64,000 nt of DNA from Yinghuangia soli (GTDB lineage Bacteria; Actinomycetota; Actinomycetes; Streptomycetales; Streptomycetaceae). The stretch spans positions 1 to 64,000 of the forward strand of contig NZ_JAKFHA010000023.1 in the NCBI RefSeq assembly GCF_021502675.1, read 5' to 3'. The notes under the pieces were generated by a model. The model had not been told where the DNA came from, searched no databases, and was given only the letters and a program-made list of their open reading frames with translations. Both the position numbers and the translations under genes were made by a program. Position 1 is the first letter of the stretch, and each line of letters starts with the position of its first letter. Positions 25,908 to 38,534 of the stretch are shown here, piece after piece.

Positions 25908-26555
25908 ATGAGCCGACGCTACGACTGCTCCGACACGCTGGACCGCGGCCTCGGGCTGCGCGAGGCGACCAGCGCCGTCAAGCGTGGCGACCTGGTCGTG
26001 CTGCCCACCGACACGCTCTACGGCATCGGCGGCGACGCTTTCTCGCCGCACGCCGTCAAGGCGCTCCTGGAGGCCAAGGGCCGCGGCCGCAACATGCCCA
26101 CGCCGGTCCTCGTCGGCTCGCCGACCACGCTGCACGGCCTGGTCACCGGGTTCCCCGAGGTCGGCTGGGAGCTCGTGGACGCCTTCTGGCCGGGCGCGCT
26201 GACCATCGTGGCGTTCCACCAGCCGTCCCTGCAGTGGGACCTGGGCGAGACGCGCGGCACCGTCGCGGTGCGCATGCCGCTGCACCCGGTGGCCATCGAG
26301 CTGCTCAACGAGACCGGCCCGATGGCGGTCAGCAGCGCCAACCGCAGCGGCAACCCGCCGGCCACCACCGTGGACCAGGCCGTCGACCAGCTCGGCGAGT
26401 CGGTGTCCGTGTACCTGGACGGCGGCAGCTGCCCGGCCACCACGCCCTCGTCGATCATCGACCTCACCGCCGGCCGGCCCCGGCTGCTGCGCGAGGGCGC
26501 CCTGTCCCTGGACGCCTTGCGCGAAGTCGTGCCCGACTTGGAGGGCGTCAATTGA
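25908..26555 (+). CDS. tsaC: L-threonylcarbamoyladenylate synthase (Sua5/YwlC/TsaC family)
   Basis: 215 residues from ATG 25908 (GGAAGGACAG upstream). The YrdC fold is shown by VLPTDTLYGIGGDAF (about 32-46), the Lys/Arg-rich AKGRGRNMPTPVLV, FWPGALTIV, VAVRMPLHP and AVSSANRSGNPP. It makes threonylcarbamoyl-AMP for the t6A37 tRNA modification. It lacks the extra C-terminal Sua5 domain. Its stop overlaps the next gene's TTG start (TTGA), so the pair is coupled. Confidence 0.93.
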   Translation: MSRRYDCSDTLDRGLGLREATSAVKRGDLVVLPTDTLYGIGGDAFSPHAVKALLEAKGRGRNMPTPVLVGSPTTLHGLVTGFPEVGWELVDAFWPGALTIVAFHQPSLQWDLGETRGTVAVRMPLHPVAIELLNETGPMAVSSANRSGNPPATTVDQAVDQLGESVSVYLDGGSCPATTPSSIIDLTAGRPRLLREGALSLDALREVVPDLEGVN

Positions 26556-27181
26556 CGCCCCCTCCACCCGGGACCGGCACGAGCGGTGCGGTCCCGTTCC
26601 GCATCCTGTTCGTGTGCACGGGCAGCATCTGCCGCTCGCCGATCGCCGAGCGGCTGGCCCGGCTCGGCCTGGCCCGGCGGCTGCCCGCGTACGAGGTGGA
26701 CCGCATCGAGGTGACGAGCGCCGGCACGTGGGGCCACGAGGGCGCCTCCATGGAGCCGTTCGCGGCCGAGGTGGTGCGCGAGTTCGGCGGCGACCCGGGC
26801 GACTTCAAGGGCCGCGAGCTGCAGGACGAGCACGTCGCCGAGGCCGACCTGGTGCTGACCGCGACGCTCGACCACCGCGCGCACGTGGTCTCGATGGGCC
26901 ATGCCTCGGGTCTGCGCACCTTCACGCTCAAGGAGTTCACCCGTCTGGTGGGCGTCCTCGAACATTCCGCGGTGCCGGACGGCGACCTGGTCGAGCGGGG
27001 GCGCTTCCTGGTGCGCGCGGCCGCCGCGCTGCGCGGCCGGATGGCCGCTCCCGGGCCGGAATGGGACGAAGTGGCCGACCCGTACGGCTCGCCGCTGAAC
27101 GTGTTCCGGGCCTGCGCCTCGGAGATCAACACCGCGATCGACCCGATGTTGACCGCGCTTACCGCGCGGACAGGGATGTGA
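26552..27181 (+). CDS. Low-molecular-weight protein-tyrosine phosphatase
   Basis: 209 residues from TTG 26552, with GGAGGG about 6 bases upstream and a 4-bp overlap with tsaC. The P-loop CTGSICR (Cys22-Arg28, in FVCTGSICRSPIAE) is exactly CX5R, with Cys as nucleophile. The general-acid Asp is likely in the late VADPYGSP motif (DPY/DPF in the family). The central region has an inserted segment relative to the usual 150-residue enzyme. Similar genes follow tsaC in Streptomyces. Substrates are unknown; tyrosine-phosphorylated proteins or arginine phosphates are options. Confidence 0.88.
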   Translation: MTPPPPGTGTSGAVPFRILFVCTGSICRSPIAERLARLGLARRLPAYEVDRIEVTSAGTWGHEGASMEPFAAEVVREFGGDPGDFKGRELQDEHVAEADLVLTATLDHRAHVVSMGHASGLRTFTLKEFTRLVGVLEHSAVPDGDLVERGRFLVRAAAALRGRMAAPGPEWDEVADPYGSPLNVFRACASEINTAIDPMLTALTARTGM

Positions 27182-27202
27182 TGTAGGTCTCGCCGACCTA
27201 CA
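27182..27202. promoter_or_regulatory. Dyad symmetry upstream of glyA
   Basis: TGTAGGT (27182-27188) and ACCTACA (27196-27202) form a perfect 7-bp inverted repeat with a 7-bp spacer, directly after the phosphatase stop and 120 bp before glyA. It could be an operator for glyA or a weak terminator. Confidence 0.45.
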
Positions 27203-27321
27203 GTAGAGGTTGCTCCCGCCCAAACCCGGGCAGCACCCCCCATTTCCCTGTCGCGCGGCCACGGCCAGGGACCGCCCCCCAGCGGGGACCCGACAGGCCG
27301 GCACGGTTAAGGAGTTGTGCC

Positions 27322-28596
27322 ATGGGCACGACCGACGCCCCCTTCTGGGGTCCGGACTTCTCCCTGCTCCAGCGGACCGACCCCGATATCGCCGACGTGG
27401 TCCTCGGCGAGCTGGCCCGGCAGCGCGGCGGCCTCCAGCTGATCGCCAGCGAGAACTTCACCTCGCCCGCGGTGCTGGCGGTGCTCGGCAGCACGCTGTC
27501 CAACAAGTACGCCGAGGGCTACCCGGGCAAGCGCTACTACGGCGGCTGCGCGCAGGTGGACCAGGCCGAGGAGATCGGCATCCGCCGGGCCCGCGACCTG
27601 TTCGGCGCCGAGCACGCGAACCTGCAGCCGCACTCCGGCGCCTCCGCGAACCTGGCGGCGTACGCGGCCCTGCTGGTCCCGGGCGACACGGTGCTTGCGA
27701 TGTCCCTGCCGCACGGCGGCCACCTCACCCACGGGTCGCGGGTGAACTTCTCCGGACGGTGGTTCTCCACGGTCGCCTACGGAGTCCGCGAGAGCACCGA
27801 GACCATCGACTACGACCAGGTCAGAGACCTGGCGCTGCGCCACCGCCCGAAGATGGTGATCTGCGGGGCCACCGCCTATCCGCGACTTGTCGATTTCGCT
27901 CTCTTTCGAGAAATCGCCGACGAGGTGGGCGCCTATCTGGTGGTCGACGCGGCGCACTTCATCGGCTTGGTGGCCGGCGGCGCGGTGCCCTCGCCGGTGC
28001 CGTACGCGGACGTCGTCACCTGCACCACGCACAAGGTCCTGCGCGGTCCGCGCGGCGGCATGATCCTGTGCCGCGAGGAGCTGGCCGAGCGCATCGACAA
28101 GGCGGTCTTCCCGTTCTGCCAGGGCGGCCCGCTGATGCATGCGGTGGCCGCCAAGGCGGTGGCGCTGCGCGAGGCCGCGCAGCCCGCCTTCGCGCAGTAC
28201 GCCCGGCAGGTGGTGGTCAACGCGCAGGCGCTGGCCACCGGCCTGGAGGCGGAGGGCATGCGCGCGGTCTCCGGCGGCACCGATACCCACCTGGCCCTGC
28301 TCGACCTGCGCGGCCTCGGGGTCAGCGGGCGCGATGCGGAGACCCGGTGCGAGCGGGCCGGCATCACGCTCAACAAGAACGCCATCCCGTTCGACCCGGC
28401 GAAGCCGATGATCGCGTCCGGGATCCGGGTGGGCACCCCTGCGGTGACCACGCAGGGCATGACCGAGGGCGACATGAAGGAGATCGCCACGCTGGTGGGC
28501 CGCGCGGTCCGGGACACCGACGGAAGTGCGGCGCGGGAGGTCGCCGCGGCGGTCGCCGAGCTGGTCGCGACGCATCCGGCTTACCCGTACGCGTGA
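27322..28596 (+). CDS. glyA: Serine hydroxymethyltransferase
   Basis: 424 residues from ATG 27322 (AAGGAGTTG upstream). It is a fold-type I PLP enzyme interconverting serine and glycine with tetrahydrofolate. Signatures are IASENFTSPAVL (about 38), YAEGYPGKRYYGGC (about 60), LQPHSGASAN, DAAHFIGLVAGG and the PLP lysine in TTHKVLRGPRGG (Lys238). The length is normal. The region after it up to 28864 has no gene I trust. Confidence 0.96.
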   Translation: MGTTDAPFWGPDFSLLQRTDPDIADVVLGELARQRGGLQLIASENFTSPAVLAVLGSTLSNKYAEGYPGKRYYGGCAQVDQAEEIGIRRARDLFGAEHANLQPHSGASANLAAYAALLVPGDTVLAMSLPHGGHLTHGSRVNFSGRWFSTVAYGVRESTETIDYDQVRDLALRHRPKMVICGATAYPRLVDFALFREIADEVGAYLVVDAAHFIGLVAGGAVPSPVPYADVVTCTTHKVLRGPRGGMILCREELAERIDKAVFPFCQGGPLMHAVAAKAVALREAAQPAFAQYARQVVVNAQALATGLEAEGMRAVSGGTDTHLALLDLRGLGVSGRDAETRCERAGITLNKNAIPFDPAKPMIASGIRVGTPAVTTQGMTEGDMKEIATLVGRAVRDTDGSAAREVAAAVAELVATHPAYPYA

Positions 28597-28864
28597 TTCG
28601 GCCGGCCGTGCGCCTGAAAGGAGCAATGCGTCCCCTGAAGAGCGGGCGCCGGAGCGGTGGTTCTATCGTGACTACGCAGTGCACACGGCGGTTCATGGAT
28701 GAGCACGGGTGAGTGCGCAGAGGTCCATGTGCCGTACGGGACGCGGGGTGCCGGTGGCCCGCAAGGTGTCCACTGTGCGATCGTTTCCCGCCGGGAAGAC
28801 GATGACCTCTAGTGTGCTGCGTGTGGTGCGGCGATATGCAGAGTCCGGGGACGGTGGCTGAGTC

Positions 28865-30172
28865 TTGCGCGAGTACCTGCTGACGCTGTTCGTCACGGCA
28901 GCAGTCACGTACCTGCTCACCGGCGCCGTCCGACGGTTCGCGATCGCGGCGGGGGCGATGCCCGAGATCCGCGCGCGCGACGTGCACAAGGAGCCGACGC
29001 CGCGCCTCGGCGGTCTGGCGATGTTCGGCGGCCTGTGCGCGGGCCTGCTGATCTCCCGTCACCTGCCCGGCATGGAACGGGTCTTCACCGATTCGTCGGA
29101 CGTGCAGGCGCTCATGTCCGGGTGCGCGCTGATCTGCCTGCTGGGCGTGATCGACGACAAGTGGGGCGTCGACGCCATCATCAAGCTGCTGGGCCAGGCG
29201 CTGGCCGCGGGGATCATGGTGTGGCAGGGCATCGTGATCCTGTGGCTGCCGATCCCCGGGCACGGCACGTACAGCCTCAGCCCGACGCAGGGCGCGATCC
29301 TGACCATCGCCGTGGTGGTGATCACCATCAACGCGGTGAACTTCGTGGACGGCCTCGACGGGCTCGCGGCCGGCATGGTCTGCATCGGCGCGCTGGCCTT
29401 CTTCGTGTACGCGTACCGGCTCTGGTTCGGCTACGGCATCGCCGAGGCGGCCGCCCCGACCATGTTCACCGCGCTGCTGATCGGCATGTGCGCCGGCTTC
29501 CTGCCGCACAACCTGCACCCCGCGCGCATCTTCATGGGCGACTCCGGGTCGATGCTCATCGGCTTGATGCTGTCCGCCGCCGCGATCACGCTGACCGGCC
29601 GCATCGACCCCGAGACGATCGCCGACCTGAGCGGTTCGCAGACATTCGCGACGCACAAGTTGGTGCCGGTCTACATCCCGCTGATCCTGCCGTTCGCGGT
29701 CCTGATCGTGCCGCTCCTGGACCTGGTGATGGCCGTCACCCGGCGCGGCTGGGCGGGCCGCTCGCCGTTCGCCGCGGACAAGGGCCACCTGCACCACCGG
29801 CTCCTGGAGATCGGCCACTCGCACAGCCGCGCGGTGCTGATCATGTACTTCTGGTCCGGGCTGATCGCCTCGTTCACGGTGCTCATCTCGGTGCGGCCGG
29901 CCCGGCGCCCGATCGTGTACGCGGGGCTCGGTTTCATCGCGCTCGGCCTGATCGTCCTGCTGCTGCCCTGGTTCCGTCCGAACGTCCCCAAATGGCTCTA
30001 TGCCGCGGTCCCGCCGAGGTATCGCGGACAGGGCCGCCGACGGGCCTCCACGGAGGCCGAGAAGGACTCGGACATAGCTCCCGAATCGCTCGAACAGCCT
30101 TGGCCGGCACCGGAATCCGATCCGCGGCCGGTGGCCGGGAGCGGCTCGCGGGGCCGCCGCGGACCGCTGTGA
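28865..30172 (+). CDS. Polyprenyl-phosphate N-acetylhexosamine-1-phosphate transferase (WecA/TagO family)
   Basis: 435 residues from TTG 28865; an in-frame TGA lies just before it, so no earlier start is possible. There are about eleven transmembrane segments. Family motifs are KEPTPRLGGLAMFGG (about 39-53), the Mg-binding Asp pair in GVIDDKWG (about 96-102), NAVNFVDGLDGLAAG (about 155-169), MGDSGSM (about 223) and HLHHRLLEIGHSHS. It transfers a sugar phosphate to undecaprenyl phosphate, priming teichoic-acid or other wall glycans. The C-terminal 60 residues are charged and disordered. It sits directly upstream of the ATP synthase genes. Confidence 0.9.
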   Translation: MREYLLTLFVTAAVTYLLTGAVRRFAIAAGAMPEIRARDVHKEPTPRLGGLAMFGGLCAGLLISRHLPGMERVFTDSSDVQALMSGCALICLLGVIDDKWGVDAIIKLLGQALAAGIMVWQGIVILWLPIPGHGTYSLSPTQGAILTIAVVVITINAVNFVDGLDGLAAGMVCIGALAFFVYAYRLWFGYGIAEAAAPTMFTALLIGMCAGFLPHNLHPARIFMGDSGSMLIGLMLSAAAITLTGRIDPETIADLSGSQTFATHKLVPVYIPLILPFAVLIVPLLDLVMAVTRRGWAGRSPFAADKGHLHHRLLEIGHSHSRAVLIMYFWSGLIASFTVLISVRPARRPIVYAGLGFIALGLIVLLLPWFRPNVPKWLYAAVPPRYRGQGRRRASTEAEKDSDIAPESLEQPWPAPESDPRPVAGSGSRGRRGPL

Positions 30173-30211
30173 GGTTGGGCACAGGATCGGGTAAAGCTCT
30201 GCTCAAATAGT

Positions 30212-30229
30212 TTGTGATACCGTTCACGA
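30212..30229. promoter_or_regulatory. Rex-operator-like site upstream of the atp genes
   Basis: TTGTGATACCGTTCACGA fits the Rex consensus TTGTGAAnnnnTTCACAA at 12 of 14 defined positions. It overlaps a TAGTTT (30208-30213) that could be a -10 box. Rex is the NADH/NAD-sensing repressor of actinobacteria and controls respiratory genes. The site is 147 bp before atpI. It is also close to a Crp-type site (GTG-N6-TTCAC). Confidence 0.6.
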
Positions 30230-30375
30230 ACCAGGAGATAAGAGCCGAAGGACCCTAGGGATACGGGCTTTCAGGCATCTGAACCCGCCGCCCGAACCGA
30301 CGCAGTCCGGGGAAGTCGGCCAGGCCGTCCTGGTAGACCCTCGCACCACCCCCGACTCTTGCCGGAGACACCGAC

Positions 30376-30780
30376 ATGCAGGCCAATGACGCACGGCTTC
30401 TGCGCGGTTCGGCCATTCCCACGGCCGCCGTCGCAATCGTCGCGATGATCGTGGGCACGGTGATCGCCGGAACCAAGGGCTTGATCGGCGCTGCGTTCGC
30501 ATCCGTCGTCGTCCTTGCGTTCTTCTCACTGGGCCAGATCGCGATCGGAAAGATCACCAACGGCAACCCGTTCATGATCATGAACATGGCGATGCTGACG
30601 TATCTGCTCCAGGTCGGCGGGGTCGCCATCCTGCTCTTCGCCTTCGCCGACGCCACCTGGTTCGACACCAAGGTGTTCGCCCTCACGATCCTCGCCGCGA
30701 CCCTCGTGTGGATCGCTGCGCAGGTCCGGGTGTTCAGTCAGCTGAAGATCGCGTACGTCGAACCGGACGGGAAGCGATGA
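30376..30780 (+). CDS. atpI: ATP synthase protein I (AtpI-like)
   Basis: 134 residues from ATG 30376 (GCCGGAGACACC upstream). Four transmembrane segments span about 12-32, 36-55, 68-90 and 98-120, the pattern of the small AtpI/UncI protein thought to help c-ring assembly or ion supply. It is the first gene of the atp cluster and lies downstream of the Rex-like site. It ends 100 bp before a second AtpZ-like gene. Confidence 0.83.
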   Translation: MQANDARLLRGSAIPTAAVAIVAMIVGTVIAGTKGLIGAAFASVVVLAFFSLGQIAIGKITNGNPFMIMNMAMLTYLLQVGGVAILLFAFADATWFDTKVFALTILAATLVWIAAQVRVFSQLKIAYVEPDGKR

Positions 30781-30880
30781 CGAATGACACGTCATCCGCG
30801 CCCCGCGTTCACCGGCTCACCAGTGATCGACGGGCCGGGTGCAGTAACTGCTCGGGCCTCCTGCTATCGTCCGGTGCGTC

Positions 30881-31126
30881 ATGAGCGAGAGTGGACGCCG
30901 CAGCGGCCCGGAAAGTTCCCGAGAAGGGGACCCGAAGGACCGCAGTCTGGCCGACGCCACGTGGTCGAGCATCAGCTACATCCTGGGCGGCATGGCCGTC
31001 TACGGAGGACTTGGCTGGCTGATCGACGACTGGACGGGACATTCCGCGCTCTTCCTGCCGATCGGTGTGATCGTCGGAGTCGCTCTGGCCCTGGTTCTTG
31101 TGTATTTCCGCCACGGCAGGTCCTGA
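30881..31126 (+). CDS. AtpZ/AtpI-family small membrane protein
   Basis: 81 residues from ATG 30881. A charged N-terminus (1-25) is followed by two transmembrane segments (about 31-48 and 57-76, LFLPIGVIVGVALALVLVYF), as in AtpZ. AtpZ with AtpI may form a Mg2+/Ca2+ channel or act in c-ring assembly. No clear ribosome site precedes it, and a TATCGT box at 30864-30869 hints at a near-leaderless transcript. It precedes atpB. Confidence 0.75.
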   Translation: MSESGRRSGPESSREGDPKDRSLADATWSSISYILGGMAVYGGLGWLIDDWTGHSALFLPIGVIVGVALALVLVYFRHGRS

Positions 31127-31213
31127 CCAGGAACTGCTGCGTGCCGCCCCGCGGTCCCGTACCGCGCCGACACACTGAGGTTGCCGCAAAGATGCTTCAC
31201 GACGAAGGAGTCG

Positions 31214-32324
<1,111 letters not shown>

Positions 32325-32353
32325 CGCTTCACTTCCCAACGGAGGTTCCCACC

Positions 32354-32908
32354 GTGATTTACCTCGCCAGCGGCGAAGAGGAGATGAACCCTCTCCTTCC
32401 GCCGCTCGACGAAATCATCATCGGTGGCGTGGCGTTCCTCATCGTCTTCTTCTTCCTCGGCAAGGTCCTCCTGCCGAAGATCCAGAAGACGCTGGCGGAC
32501 CGTACGGACGCCATCGAGGGCGGCCTCGCTCGTGCATCGGAGGCCCAGGCGGAAGCCCAGGCCGAGCTCGAGCGCTACCGCGCCCAGCTGATCGACGCCC
32601 GTCGCGAAGCCGGCCGCCTCACCGAGGACGCCCGTGAGCAGGGTGCCGCGGCACTCGCCGAGATGCGCGCCGAAGGCGCCCGCATCAAGGACGAGATCGT
32701 CGCGTCCGGCCACGCCCAGATCGACGCCGACCGCAAGCAGGCCTCGGCCGTGCTGCGGCAGGACATCGGCAAGCTCGCGACCGAGCTGGCCGGCCGCATC
32801 GTCGGCGAATCGCTCGAGGACGAGGCGCGCCAGCGCCGCGTGGTCGACCGCTTCCTGGACGAGCTCGAGGCCAAGGCCGCTGCTCAGACCGCCGAGCAGG
32901 TGCGCTGA
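32354..32908 (+). CDS. atpF: ATP synthase subunit b
   Basis: 184 residues from GTG 32354, with GGAGGT 7 bases upstream. One N-terminal membrane helix (about 20-40, GGVAFLIVFFFLGKVLLPKI) is followed by a long charged coiled coil (about 45-184), the peripheral stalk. Its stop overlaps the atpH start (TGATG). Confidence 0.96.
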   Translation: MIYLASGEEEMNPLLPPLDEIIIGGVAFLIVFFFLGKVLLPKIQKTLADRTDAIEGGLARASEAQAEAQAELERYRAQLIDARREAGRLTEDAREQGAAALAEMRAEGARIKDEIVASGHAQIDADRKQASAVLRQDIGKLATELAGRIVGESLEDEARQRRVVDRFLDELEAKAAAQTAEQVR

Positions 32909-33723
32909 TGCAGGGCGCCAGCCGGGAGTCGATCGCTGCGGCGCGTGAGCGCCTGGACGCGCTCGCGCAGTCCACGGGCACCGACATGCAGGCACTCGCC
33001 GAGGACCTGCACTCCGTCGTGCTGTTGCTCGACCGCACGGTGGTCCTGCGTCGGGTCCTGACGGACCCGGCGCGGTCCGGGGAGTCGCGGGCCGCGTTCC
33101 TGGCCCAGCTCCTCGACGGCCAGATCAGCGGCGAAGCCGCGGATCTGCTCGGCGGCCTGGTGCGGGCTCGCTGGTCGAGCCCGCGCGACCTGGTCGACGC
33201 GGTCGACGCCCTGTCGACCGAAGCCGAACTGATCGGCGCGGACCGGGACAACGCCCTCGACGACCTCGAGGACGAGCTGTTCCGCTTCGGCCGCATCGTG
33301 GCCGGAGAACGCGAGCTGCGGTCCACGCTCGCCGACCCGTCCGTCACGGACACCCGCAAGGCCGAGCTGGTCTCGGGTCTGCTGGCCGGCCGGGTCCGCC
33401 CGGTCACCCAGCGCCTGGTGGCCCGCCTGGTCGCGCACCCGCGCAGCCGTAGCCTGGAAGCGGGACTCGAGGCGTACGCCCGGCTCGCCGCCGAGCGCCG
33501 GCGCCGCATGGTCGCCCTGGTCACGGTGGCTCTGCCCCTCACCGAGGAGCAGAACACCCGCCTGGCGGCCGCCCTGGGCCGGATGTACGGCCGCCAGGTG
33601 CACCTCAACGTCGAGATCGACGCCGAGGTCATCGGAGGGGTCCGCGTGCAGATCGGTGACGATGTCATCGACGGCACCGTGGCCACCCGCCTCGACGAGG
33701 CAGGGCGCAAGCTGGTGCGTTGA
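32908..33723 (+). CDS. atpH: ATP synthase subunit delta
   Basis: 271 residues from ATG 32908, overlapping atpF by one base. An N-terminal helical extension of about 90 residues precedes the usual delta domain; the longer form is normal in actinobacteria. The C-terminal signature is VNVEIDAEVIGGVRVQIGDDVIDGTVATRL. It links the stator stalk to the top of F1. A 115-bp gap precedes atpA. Confidence 0.95.
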   Translation: MQGASRESIAAARERLDALAQSTGTDMQALAEDLHSVVLLLDRTVVLRRVLTDPARSGESRAAFLAQLLDGQISGEAADLLGGLVRARWSSPRDLVDAVDALSTEAELIGADRDNALDDLEDELFRFGRIVAGERELRSTLADPSVTDTRKAELVSGLLAGRVRPVTQRLVARLVAHPRSRSLEAGLEAYARLAAERRRRMVALVTVALPLTEEQNTRLAAALGRMYGRQVHLNVEIDAEVIGGVRVQIGDDVIDGTVATRLDEAGRKLVR

Positions 33724-33838
33724 CCTCCCGCGGGGTCAGCGAGCAACGAAACACGACAGACAGCAGCATCGCGGTTCCGAGATCGCCGTCACCGACGGCG
33801 GACCGTAACCCCACCACCTAGGAGAGCAGGGACACCAG

Positions 33839-35482
33839 ATGGCGGAGCTCACGATCCGGCCGGAGGAGATCCGGGACGCGCTGGAGCGCTTCGTCGACTC
33901 GTACGAGCCGGACACGGCGTCGCGCGAGGAAGTCGGCACGGTCAGCGAGTGCATGGACGGCATCGCCAAGGTCGAGGGCCTGCCCTCGGTCATGGCCAAC
34001 GAACTCCTGAAGTTCGAGGACGGCACCCTCGGCCTCGCGCTGAACCTCGACGTCCGCGAGATCGGTGTCGTCATCCTCGGTGACTTCAGCGCGATCGAAG
34101 AGGGCCAGACGGTCCGCCGGACCGGCGAGGTTCTGTCCGTGCCGGTCGGCGACGGCTACCTCGGCCGCGTGGTCGACCCCCTCGGCAACCCGATCGACGG
34201 CAAGGGCGACATCGAGAGCGAGGGCCGCCGCGCCCTCGAGCTCCAGGCGCCCGGCGTCATGATGCGCAAGTCGGTCCACGAGCCGATGCAGACCGGCATC
34301 AAGGCGATCGACTCGATGACCCCGATCGGCCGCGGTCAGCGCCAGCTGATCATCGGCGACCGCCAGACCGGCAAGACCGCGGTCTGCGTCGACACGATCA
34401 TCAACCAGAAGAAGAACTGGGAGTCGGGCGACCCGACGAAGCAGGTCCGCTGCATCTACGTCGCGGTCGGCCAGAAGGGCTCGACGATCGCGGGCGTCCG
34501 CCGCTCGCTCGAAGAGGCCGGCGCGATGGACTACACGACCATCGTCGCGGCCCCCGCGTCCGACCCGGCCGGCTTCAAGTACCTGTCGCCGTACACCGGC
34601 TCGGCCATCGGCCAGCACTGGATGTACCAGGGCAAGCACGTCCTCATCGTCTTCGACGACCTGACCAAGCAGGCCGAGGCGTACCGCGCCGTGTCCCTGC
34701 TGCTCCGCCGCCCGCCGGGCCGCGAGGCCTACCCGGGTGACGTCTTCTACCTGCACTCCCGCCTGCTGGAGCGTTGCGCGAAGCTGTCCGACGAGCTCGG
34801 CGCCGGCTCGATGACGGGTCTCCCGATCATCGAGACCAAGGCGAACGACGTCTCGGCGTACATCCCGACCAACGTCATCTCCATCACCGACGGCCAGTGC
34901 TTCCTGGAGTCGGACCTGTTCAACCAGGGCGTCCGCCCGGCGGTCAACGTCGGTATCTCGGTCTCCCGCGTCGGCGGTTCGGCGCAGACGAAGGCGATGA
35001 AGTCGGTCTCCGGCCAGCTGCGTCTGTCGCTCGCCCAGTACCGCGAGCTCGAGGCGTTCGCCGCCTTCGGCTCCGACCTGGACGCCGCGTCGAAGTCCTC
35101 CCTCGAGCGCGGCGCGCGCATGGTCGAGCTGCTCAAGCAGGGCCAGTACTCGCCGTTCCCGATGGAGGAGCAGGTCGTCTCCATCTGGGCCGGCACCACC
35201 GGCCGCCTGGACGACGTCCCGGTCGAGGACATCCGCCGCTTCGAGACGGAGTTCCTCTCCTACCTGCGCAACTCGCGCAAGGAGATCCTCACCACGATCG
35301 CCGAGACCGGCAAGCTCGAGGACTCGACCATCGAGTCCATGGGCGACTCGCTCGCGGCGTTCAAGCAGATGTTCGCCAAGGCCGACGGCTCGCCGCTGGT
35401 CACCGAGGTGGCCGTCGACGCGCTGGGCAAGGACGAGGTCGGCCAGGAGACCATCAAGCGCCACGTCAAGTCCGGCAACTGA
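33839..35482 (+). CDS. atpA: ATP synthase subunit alpha
   Basis: 547 residues from ATG 33839 (AGGAGAGCAGGG upstream). An N-terminal beta-barrel is followed by the nucleotide-binding domain with P-loop GDRQTGKT (about 173-180) and the C-terminal helical domain. The alpha signature is [17 protein letters not shown] (about 370). It carries the non-catalytic nucleotide sites and contributes the Arg finger (VSRVGG). The C-terminal extension of about 35 residues is typical of actinobacteria, where it limits ATP hydrolysis. Confidence 0.97.
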   Translation: MAELTIRPEEIRDALERFVDSYEPDTASREEVGTVSECMDGIAKVEGLPSVMANELLKFEDGTLGLALNLDVREIGVVILGDFSAIEEGQTVRRTGEVLSVPVGDGYLGRVVDPLGNPIDGKGDIESEGRRALELQAPGVMMRKSVHEPMQTGIKAIDSMTPIGRGQRQLIIGDRQTGKTAVCVDTIINQKKNWESGDPTKQVRCIYVAVGQKGSTIAGVRRSLEEAGAMDYTTIVAAPASDPAGFKYLSPYTGSAIGQHWMYQGKHVLIVFDDLTKQAEAYRAVSLLLRRPPGREAYPGDVFYLHSRLLERCAKLSDELGAGSMTGLPIIETKANDVSAYIPTNVISITDGQCFLESDLFNQGVRPAVNVGISVSRVGGSAQTKAMKSVSGQLRLSLAQYRELEAFAAFGSDLDAASKSSLERGARMVELLKQGQYSPFPMEEQVVSIWAGTTGRLDDVPVEDIRRFETEFLSYLRNSRKEILTTIAETGKLEDSTIESMGDSLAAFKQMFAKADGSPLVTEVAVDALGKDEVGQETIKRHVKSGN

Positions 35483-35501
35483 GAACGGAGAGACCTGACC
35501 C

Positions 35502-37861
<2,360 letters not shown>

Positions 37862-37882
37862 ACGCGAACGCAAGGGTGACGA

Positions 37883-37915
37883 GCGAGGGGCGGTCCGCTA
37901 CGGGCCGTCCCTCGC
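37883..37915 (+). terminator. Hairpin between atpD and atpC
   Basis: GCGAGGG (37883-37889) pairs with CCCTCGC (37909-37915), extended inward by CGG/CCG pairs. It lies 21 bp after atpD and may reduce transcription into atpC. Confidence 0.6.
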
Positions 37916-37986
37916 CCGCCACCTGCCGCTTTGCGGTCTGCGGAACCCGGCAGGCGCTCCGGCGCGGCCGGGCCTCGCGGTCCCGG

Positions 37987-38017
37987 TTGGAACCGGGGTC
38001 CGCGGGACCGATATTCT
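37987..38017 (+). promoter_or_regulatory. Putative promoter for atpC
   Basis: TTGGAA (37987-37992) and TATTCT (38012-38017), spaced 19 bp, resemble -35 and -10 boxes of a HrdB-type promoter. They lie 83 bp before the atpC start and after the hairpin at 37883-37915. Confidence 0.45.
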
Positions 38018-38099
38018 GACAGCATCCCGCGCCGGTGATCCGGCCGCGCGGGACACGGCCGGGCCCAGCGCGCCCGCCCGTACGACCTGAGGAGCCACG

Positions 38100-38474
38100 T
38101 TGGCTGAGCTGCACGTCGAGCTGGTCGCGGCCGACCGCAAGGTGTGGTCCGGCGAGGCCACCATCGTGGTCGCCCGGACCACCGATGGCGACACCGGTAT
38201 CCAGCCCGGGCACACCCCGGTCCTCGGGGTGCTCGAGTCCGGTCCGGTCACCATCCGCCAGGCGGACGGCACCACCATCGTCGCCGCCGTGCACGGCGGC
38301 TTCATCTCCTTCGCGAACAACGAGCTGTCGCTGCTCGCGGAGATCGTCGAGCTGGCCGACGAGATCGACGTCGCCCGGGCCGAGCGTGCGCTCGAGCGGG
38401 CCGGCGCCGAGAAGGACGCTGCCGCGGAGCGCCGTGCGGACACCCGCCTGCGCGCGGCCGGCGTCGGCCACTGA
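38100..38474 (+). CDS. atpC: ATP synthase subunit epsilon
   Basis: 124 residues from TTG 38100 with GAGGAG upstream. The N-terminal ten-strand beta sandwich includes TTDGDTGIQPGHTPVLGVLE (about 27-46). A short C-terminal helical hairpin (about 90-124) is present but brief. It is the inhibitory and coupling subunit. A 238-bp gap with a hairpin and a promoter-like sequence separates it from atpD. DUF2550 follows after 60 bp. Confidence 0.95.
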   Translation: MAELHVELVAADRKVWSGEATIVVARTTDGDTGIQPGHTPVLGVLESGPVTIRQADGTTIVAAVHGGFISFANNELSLLAEIVELADEIDVARAERALERAGAEKDAAAERRADTRLRAAGVGH

Positions 38475-38534
38475 CGCCGGGCGCACAGGCGTCGGCCGGG
38501 ACCGGGACGCAAGGGTACGAGGAGGTCTGACGAG

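Noticed and set aside
28626-28712. 28-residue ORF (MRPLKSGRRSGG...) with AAAGGAG just upstream, between glyA and the WecA-like gene
   Set aside because: The ribosome site is only two bases from the ATG, and the sequence shows no leader-peptide feature such as residue runs or attenuator stems.
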